A stretch of DNA of 11,341 nt from an uncultured Coriobacteriaceae bacterium (GTDB lineage Bacteria > Actinomycetota > Coriobacteriia > Coriobacteriales > Atopobiaceae). The stretch is taken from positions 1 through 11,341 of the forward strand of contig UQSV01000056.1 of assembly GCA_900543875.1 (NCBI GenBank), written 5' to 3'. The notes below the pieces were generated by a model. That model was given only the letters and a program-made list of their open reading frames with translations, did no database searches and was not told the DNA's origin. Position numbers and translations under genes: made by a program. This document shows positions 6,899 through 11,341 of this stretch, in pieces (the first letter of the stretch is position 1; every line of letters begins with the position of its first letter).

Positions 6899-7044
6899 AA
6901 AGGTATTTGCGATTTCTTGAGGCTAAATTGCCGTCCACCGAGTATTGATGCGATTTGGACTATCAAAACACCAGATGAGAATAGTCTGAGACATCAACTA
7001 CTCCGAGCCTGGAGGTTTAGCCTCAAGAAATCGAAAATACTTTT
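6899..7044 (+). ncRNA. 146-base near-complete foldback upstream of the orphan nuclease-like gene
   Basis: The stretch folds back on itself almost throughout. Outer helix: 6899-6927 with 7016-7044, 29 positions with one mismatch (6909/7034) and one G-T (6902/7041). Then 6934-6937 with 7010-7013. Then 6940-6950 with 6992-7003, 11 pairs with one bulge at 6998. Then 6954-6963 with 6981-6990, seven Watson-Crick and three G-U pairs. A 17-base terminal loop remains at 6964-6980. The G-U pairs would be A-C on the other strand, which favours a plus-strand RNA. The hairpin ends one base before the ribosome site of the 7056 gene. It could be a cis-regulatory leader, a separate small RNA, an operator, or a MITE-like foldback element; no target-site duplication was seen. 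The structure is certain in the sequence; calling it an RNA is inference. Confidence 0.5.
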
Positions 7045-7055
7045 GGGAGGGTAAC

Positions 7056-8108
7056 GTGGAACGGACACTTTGCGGCCTAACTGCATATCGCTATTACCAG
7101 ATTCCGCCCCAAATCCTGGTCCTATACCCTCCACTACCCAAGCCGTACCTAGATCCAAAGCATCAAAAGATAGGCAGCAGTCCGCTCGCTGTGGACTTAC
7201 TTGAGACCCCGCTGCACAGGTTAGTTGATAGCACTAGAAATTGCTCTGCCACCAAGCTCTATGTCTCGCACACGGTTGCCCGCGACCTGCCATTTGGGAG
7301 CATCCGCAAGACCGAGCACGGCTTTGACGTGGCGTCTCCCGAGTTTGCGCTGCTGGGAATAGCCGCGACCCTAAACAAGTACAACCTGCTCCTGGCCGCC
7401 TACGAGCTTTGCGGCAGCTACAGCACCTTCGAGCCGTGCAAGCGCGCCGAGCAGCTGCTTGCCGAGGCAATACAGCGCGGCGACCTGAGCAAAGACGACG
7501 GCTGGAAGCGCACCAAGTCAACGACTGGCGAGGCAACCAGCCTCTGGAAGCGCGACCCGCTCACCACGCCCGAGAAGCTCGAGCGCTTCTCCAAGCAGGC
7601 CCAGGGCCTTCGCGGCATCAAGAAGCTGCGCTGGGCAGCAGCCAACGTCACGGGCGTCTGCGCGTCGCCCCTCGAAGCCAAGGCATCGATGCTGCTGGGG
7701 CTGTCGCGCGCCAGCGGCGGTCTGGGCATGCGCTTCGCAAACAACCACCGCATCAACCTGTCGGGCACGGCGCAAGCCCTCTACCGACACGGACACTGCT
7801 ATGCAGACCTCTACCTCGACGCTACCGACGCCCACGGCCCCATCGCAATCGAGTGCCAAGGAGCGTCGGTCCACAGCGGCGAGGCCGCGGGCCTCAATGA
7901 CGCGCGGCGCACGGCCGCGCTCGCGCTCATGGGTGTGCAGGTGATACCCCTCACCCACGACCAGCTCGCCAAGCCAAACGGATGGGCTGCCGTAAAGCAG
8001 CTGCTCGCCAAAGTCGTGGGCGTCGACCTCAGCAAGAGCGCCCTGCAGCGCGGAGCCGAGAACGAGCTACGCCACGCTCTATTCCCCAACGAGGAGGAGG
8101 ACGAGTAG
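7056..8108 (+). CDS. Orphan AbiEi-like / Vsr-DUF559-like endonuclease-domain protein
   Basis: A 350-residue soluble protein with no clear named family. The N-terminal part resembles the body of AbiEi-type antitoxins: a 'Leu-Tyr-Val-Ser' strand and 'LPFGSI' (68-83), followed by 'VASPEFALLGIAA' (92-104), which parallels the 'SPERTLLDLA' hallmark. The usual N-terminal winged helix is not evident. The C-terminal part (about 200-305) matches the Vsr/DUF559 branch of PD-(D/E)XK nucleases: Glu207 in the first helix, Asp251 in 'YADLYL', Glu266-x-Gln268-Gly, His273, Asp282 with Arg284/Arg285, then the final strand 'VQVIPLTHDQL'. All expected catalytic positions look intact. The GTG start at 7056 has GGGAGG (7045-7050) five bases upstream. 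There is no partner toxin gene: the next gene converges from the opposite strand. The first 200 bases are AT-rich with rare codons. A DNA-processing or defence-type role is possible but inferred. Confidence 0.75.
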   Translation: MERTLCGLTAYRYYQIPPQILVLYPPLPKPYLDPKHQKIGSSPLAVDLLETPLHRLVDSTRNCSATKLYVSHTVARDLPFGSIRKTEHGFDVASPEFALLGIAATLNKYNLLLAAYELCGSYSTFEPCKRAEQLLAEAIQRGDLSKDDGWKRTKSTTGEATSLWKRDPLTTPEKLERFSKQAQGLRGIKKLRWAAANVTGVCASPLEAKASMLLGLSRASGGLGMRFANNHRINLSGTAQALYRHGHCYADLYLDATDAHGPIAIECQGASVHSGEAAGLNDARRTAALALMGVQVIPLTHDQLAKPNGWAAVKQLLAKVVGVDLSKSALQRGAENELRHALFPNEEEDE

Positions 8109-8146
8109 CCGGCGGCGCACAGCGAGCAACGCGGGCAGAGGCCCAG

Positions 8147-9964
8147 CTACTTGCTGTGCTTGCGGCGATGCCTGGCCCAGATGTTATGCAGGATTGCAAA
8201 CGCCAGCGCAAACGCAATCGCGTAGCACACAAACGCAAACGCCGGCACGTCGAGAATCGTGAAGCGCGCGTGCTCGGCCCAGCCGCTCATGACCACGGCG
8301 CTCGCCGCAATCAGGAAGCCCACGCTCAGAACGCCCAGCGTCAGGCGGTCGGCGATGTGGCTCAGGTCGTCGATGGGGTCCTCGGAGCCCACGAAGTCCA
8401 TGTTGAGCTTGAGCTGGCCGCGCGTGAGCATGCTCATCGCGAGCTCGGCCTGCGCGGCCGCGCCCAGTAGACCCTTCGTGGCCGCCTTGCCACGAATCGC
8501 GAGCTCCTCGGCATCATGCTTGACCTTGGCCATCGTGTCGGTGTGCGAACGGATGTGCTGCGAGATGATGTCGATCATGTTCACGCCGGGCAGAAACTCA
8601 TCGAGCACGCCCTCGAGCGTCACGAGGCCGCGGGCCATGCTCGTGATCTGCCCCGGCAGCTCGATGCCGTTGCGCCGCGCGAGCGAGATGATGTTGCCCA
8701 GGAAGCTGCCCAGGTCGAGCTCGGAGAGGCTCACGGTGCCAAACTCGTCGACCACCTCGTCGAGGTCCGCGAGCAGCGCCGCGTGGTCGACCTCGTCGGG
8801 CGAGCCCAGCGACAGGCGCAGCAGGGCGCTCTTGAGCTTGGGCGTGTCGCGCTCGGCCACCGAGAAGATCATGTCGCGCATGATGCGACGCAGCGACGGG
8901 CTCAGCCTGCCCGTGATGCCCAGGTCGAGAAACACGATCTGGCCGCCGTACACCTCGATGTTTCCGGGGTGCGGGTCGGCATGGAAGAAGCCGTCGTCAA
9001 GCAGCTGCGTGGCGTAGTTGTCGACCAGCTTGGTGCCGATCTCGGTGAGGTCGTAGCCCGCGTCGACGAGCTTGGCCGGGCTTGAGATCGTGATGCCCTC
9101 GACGTATTCCATCACCACGACGTGTTTGGTGCACAGGCTCATGTACGGCTTGGGGCAGGTCACGAACTTGCAGCCCTCGCTGTTGCGGCGGAACTCCTCG
9201 AGGTTGCGCGCCTCGACGAGGAAGTCGGTCTCCTCGCGGAAGGTGTCCCACAGCTCCTCCACCACGCTCGTGAGGTCGAGGAACTGGTCGCCCTTGAAGA
9301 AGGGGGTGAGGTGGCGCACGAGCGAGCGCATGATGTCGATGTCTTGCGCCATGACCTCCTGCACGTGCGGGCGCTGCACCTTCACGGCGACGTCCTCGCC
9401 ACTCGCGAGGCGCGCGCGATGCACCTGCGCCACCGAAGCCGAGCCGAGCGGGTGCTCGCCAATGGCGTCGAAGACGTCGCCGAGCGAGCCGCCATACTCC
9501 TGCTCGAGCACGGCGACGACCGTCTCGTAGGGCATGGGGTCGACGTCGCTGCGCAGCTTGGTGAGCTCGCGACAGAAGCGCTCGGGCAGAATCTCCGAGC
9601 GCATCGACAGGATCTGGCCGGCCTTCACGAAGGTGGGGCCCAGCTCCTCGAGCATGCGGCGGAACTTGACGGGCGTGATGCCGCCAAAGATGTCGTACTT
9701 GCGCACGATGCCAAAGATCTGCAGGATGCGGGCGTGGCGGCGCTTGCTCGAGATGCCGTAGCGGCTCGCGTCGTTGCGGCGGGCGCCTCGCAGCAGGCCA
9801 ATCGTCATCGAGTCGTCCTCGTCGAGCTCGCCCTCCACGCCGGCGAGCGCGGCCTCCCACATAGCGTCCTGCGCCTCGGGGGTCGACGGGTCTGCATGCG
9901 GCACCGTGCCCGAGGACCCCTCGGGCACGGCCACATTCACCTTGTCCTTTGGCTCACCAGTCAA
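8147..9964 (-). CDS. AarF/UbiB-family atypical kinase with C-terminal membrane anchor
   Basis: A 605-residue protein of the ABC1/ADCK/UbiB protein-kinase-like family. Visible hallmarks are the KxGQ motif 'KAGQILSMR' (114-122), the alanine-rich loop 'GSASVAQVH' (174-182), Lys195 in 'VAVKVQRP', 'EETD' (244-247), the catalytic loop 'HADPHPGNI' (328-336) and the metal-binding 'DLG' (347-349). Two hydrophobic helices at about 542-561 and 572-594 should anchor it in the cytoplasmic membrane. The family supports isoprenoid quinone synthesis or lipid handling; a menaquinone link is the natural guess for an actinobacterium, but the substrate is not shown. The start is taken as TTG at 9964, six bases past the phasin-like gene's stop, with GGAG overlapping that stop: translational coupling. 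A GTG eight codons further in is an alternative. Confidence 0.93.
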   Translation of the reverse strand: MTGEPKDKVNVAVPEGSSGTVPHADPSTPEAQDAMWEAALAGVEGELDEDDSMTIGLLRGARRNDASRYGISSKRRHARILQIFGIVRKYDIFGGITPVKFRRMLEELGPTFVKAGQILSMRSEILPERFCRELTKLRSDVDPMPYETVVAVLEQEYGGSLGDVFDAIGEHPLGSASVAQVHRARLASGEDVAVKVQRPHVQEVMAQDIDIMRSLVRHLTPFFKGDQFLDLTSVVEELWDTFREETDFLVEARNLEEFRRNSEGCKFVTCPKPYMSLCTKHVVVMEYVEGITISSPAKLVDAGYDLTEIGTKLVDNYATQLLDDGFFHADPHPGNIEVYGGQIVFLDLGITGRLSPSLRRIMRDMIFSVAERDTPKLKSALLRLSLGSPDEVDHAALLADLDEVVDEFGTVSLSELDLGSFLGNIISLARRNGIELPGQITSMARGLVTLEGVLDEFLPGVNMIDIISQHIRSHTDTMAKVKHDAEELAIRGKAATKGLLGAAAQAELAMSMLTRGQLKLNMDFVGSEDPIDDLSHIADRLTLGVLSVGFLIAASAVVMSGWAEHARFTILDVPAFAFVCYAIAFALAFAILHNIWARHRRKHSK

Positions 9965-9970
9965 GCGCGG

Positions 9971-10315
9971 CTACTCCTCGGCCTCGTCGTCCTCGACCAC
10001 GTCGGCCTCGACGTCAACGGTGACGCAGGCGGCATCGAGGTCGTCGGCGATCTCGCGGGCACGGTCGACGTAGTCGGCGCGCTCGGCGGGCGTCATCGTG
10101 GCGAGGTGGGCGCGCAGCACCTGGTCCTGCGCGTCGGAGACGGTCTGCTTGGCCTTCTGGGTGAGCTCGCGGTTGAGGTCCTTGCCCTGGTCAACCGTGA
10201 TCTCGCCCTTCTTGACGAGGTCGTCGATGATCTCGCCGGTCTTCTCGGCACCATAGGCAACGGCGCCCACGCCGGCGAGAAACGTCTTGCGCATGAGGTC
10301 AACGGGATCGAGCAT
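9971..10315 (-). CDS. Small phasin-like protein
   Basis: A 114-residue, mostly helical, charged protein. A short hydrophobic 'FLAGVGAVAYGAEKTGEIIDDLVKKGEI' type segment begins at residue 12 and matches the N-terminus of the phasin-family/DUF1640-like small proteins; a heptad-rich helix (about 40-95) and an acidic tail follow. True phasins coat polyhydroxyalkanoate granules, but relatives occur in bacteria without such granules, often next to AarF/UbiB genes as here, so a membrane or lipid-associated partner role is likelier (inference). The ATG at 10315 has AAGGAG five to six bases upstream and gives the family-like N-terminus. A second in-frame ATG at 10357 also has a strong ribosome site and would add 14 residues. 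Same strand as, and directly before, the UbiB-family gene. Confidence 0.75.
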   Translation of the reverse strand: MLDPVDLMRKTFLAGVGAVAYGAEKTGEIIDDLVKKGEITVDQGKDLNRELTQKAKQTVSDAQDQVLRAHLATMTPAERADYVDRAREIADDLDAACVTVDVEADVVEDDEAEE

Positions 10316-10354
10316 GGTGGCTCCTTCCAATCTGTGCGTCACCGCCCGCGCGGG

Positions 10355-10369
10355 CATGCAACGCCTCCT
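10355..10369 (-). promoter_or_regulatory. Second ribosome site and start codon for the phasin-like gene
   Basis: AGGAGG (10369-10364) lies six bases before an ATG (10357-10355) that is in frame with the phasin-like gene. The first codons run through a 12-bp palindrome GCCCGCGCGGGC (10344-10355). Either this is the real start, giving 128 residues, or the gene has two starts. The sequence alone does not decide. Confidence 0.45.
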
Positions 10370-10392
10370 GACGTTGTTGCTTGTACCCGAAA

Positions 10393-11341
10393 TCAGCCCA
10401 CGAGAATCGCGCGCATCTCGGCGACCGAGCGGGCCACGGCCGTGGCACCGGCGCGCTCGAGCTCGCCGTCCTCGGCGGTGTTGCCCAGGTAGACGCCCAG
10501 GCTCGCGACGCCGCAGGCGCAGGCGCCCTCGATGTCGTAGAAGCGGTCGCCCACCATCACGGCGTCGTGCGGGGCGCACCCCAGCTCCTCGAGCGCACGC
10601 GTCACGAGGGCCTGCTTGCCCACGTCCTTGGGGTCGCGCGAGGAGACCACGGCATCGAACAGCCCCTCGATGCCGGTGTCTGCCAGCGCGGCGTCGATGA
10701 GCTTGTAGTTCTTGGACGAGACGATCGCAAGGCGGCGGCCCTGCGCGCGCAGCTCGTCGAGTAGCTCGCGGATGCCCGCGAACAGCGGGTGGCTCTCGGG
10801 CCCAAGCTTGGAGTAGATGGCGCGGTAGCGGTGCGTGACCTCAGCCGCGTCTTCCTCCGACAGGCCATATACCAGCGTAAACGCGGCCGGGAAGGGCGGA
10901 CCCACCAGGCGCCCCGCGTCACCTATCTGCTCGCGGGTAAGGCCAAAGCCGAGAAGGACCTCGGTAGCCGTCTCGACGATGCAGCGCTTGGTGTCCGCGA
11001 GCGTGCCGTCGAAGTCGAACAGCACGCAGGGACGGCTCGCGAGAGACGCTGCCTCGCTGGCGGCACGCTCGGCGGCGCAGTCTGCGGGGCCTTCCGCACG
11101 CAGCATCTTGAGGCCATGGCGGATGGGATCCAGGACAAACCCCAGGTTCTCGGTGGCGCCCTTGGGAGACCCCGGCACGTTCACCACAAGGGTGCGCGCG
11201 AGCGTGCCGGCCGTGCCGCGCGAGACCCACGCGTGGTCGGTGATGCCGGCGGAGCGGGCGCGCATGAGCTCGCCCAGGCCCGGGACCATGCGGTCGCAGA
11301 CGGTGAGGGTGGCCTCGGGCGTCACGTCGCGCGGGGAGAGC
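10393..11341 (-). CDS. MogA/MoaB C-terminal domain fused to a HAD-family phosphatase (5' end missing)
   Basis: The frame is open to the right edge, so the N-terminus is outside the window; 315 residues are visible. Visible residues 1-80 are the C-terminal half of a MogA/MoaB molybdopterin adenylyltransferase: 'SPRDVTPEATL' (2-12), 'PGLGELMR' (20-27), 'SRGTAG' (40-45) and the late 'VNVPGSPKGATENL' strand-loop (53-66), closely paralleling E. coli MogA. After a 20-residue Ala/Glu-rich linker comes a complete HAD hydrolase of the phosphoglycolate phosphatase/beta-phosphoglucomutase type: motif I 'LFDFDGTLADT' with nucleophile Asp109 and acid Asp111, motif II 'IVSSK', a Lys in 'KDVGKQ', and motif IV 'VMVGDRFYDIEGA'. 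No stop separates the two parts. An internal ATG in the linker could give a separate HAD product. The gene is 77 bases upstream of the phasin-like gene on the same strand, so the three may form an operon. Confidence 0.85.
   Translation of the reverse strand, partial: LSPRDVTPEATLTVCDRMVPGLGELMRARSAGITDHAWVSRGTAGTLARTLVVNVPGSPKGATENLGFVLDPIRHGLKMLRAEGPADCAAERAASEAASLASRPCVLFDFDGTLADTKRCIVETATEVLLGFGLTREQIGDAGRLVGPPFPAAFTLVYGLSEEDAAEVTHRYRAIYSKLGPESHPLFAGIRELLDELRAQGRRLAIVSSKNYKLIDAALADTGIEGLFDAVVSSRDPKDVGKQALVTRALEELGCAPHDAVMVGDRFYDIEGACACGVASLGVYLGNTAEDGELERAGATAVARSVAEMRAILVG

Noticed and set aside
6688..6948. An 86-codon plus-strand frame across the htpG start and leader
   Set aside because: Half of it is antisense to htpG, it has no ribosome site, and it runs into the foldback; no domain is visible.
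6899..7044. Invertible promoter (phase switch) or retron msr-msd for the foldback
   Set aside because: The spacer itself continues the pairing and has no consensus promoter in either orientation, which is unlike an inverton, and no invertase is nearby. There is no reverse transcriptase gene, so a retron is unsupported.
8117..8159. Inverted repeat overlapping the stop of the UbiB-family gene, as a terminator
   Set aside because: Arms match at 9 of 10 positions, but the spacer is 23 bases and neither side has a T run; not a convincing terminator.
9122..10492. A 456-codon plus-strand open frame
   Set aside because: Antisense to the UbiB-family and phasin-like genes; biased shadow composition and no domain.

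Overview
The window (11,341 bp, high GC, roughly 65% by eye outside one AT-rich patch) looks like chromosomal DNA of a high-GC anaerobic actinobacterium, most likely a Coriobacteriia member of the Olsenella/Atopobium/Collinsella type. The grounds are base composition, strong AGGAGG-type ribosome sites and the gene families present. This is an inference; there is no rRNA or other phylogenetic marker to confirm it.

Layout from left to right. (1) The 3' two-thirds of an ABC exporter subunit (+), ending at a strong hairpin terminator. (2) A small tandem-ACT-domain protein (-), divergent from (3) an acyl-ACP thioesterase (+), which ends at a hairpin terminator shared with (4) a convergent two-gene operon (-): a CDA-fold nucleoside deaminase followed 8 bases later by a GntR/HutC-type (UTRA) repressor. 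Its leader of about 320 bases carries a 9-bp-arm inverted repeat (candidate operator), a 38-bp tandem repeat and three copies of a 17-bp motif. (5) htpG (-), monocistronic, with its own promoter and terminator. (6) An AT-rich island holding an almost fully self-complementary stretch of 146 bp that ends one base before the ribosome site of (7) a 350-residue orphan protein (+). That protein has an AbiEi-antitoxin-like first half and a Vsr/DUF559-like PD-(D/E)XK nuclease second half. (8) A three-gene run on the minus strand: a partial MogA-HAD fusion, a small phasin-like protein, and an AarF/UbiB-family atypical kinase with two C-terminal membrane helices, translationally coupled to the phasin-like gene.

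Most of the window is ordinary housekeeping sequence: transport, heat shock, lipid, purine and cofactor functions. The part most likely to be new is positions 6841-8108. There a long foldback element, best explained as a plus-strand structured RNA because G-U pairs extend its inner helix, sits directly against the start of an orphan antitoxin-like/nuclease-like gene whose first 200 bases differ in composition and codon use from the rest. The repeat-filled leader of the deaminase-GntR operon and the MogA-HAD fusion are secondary points of interest.
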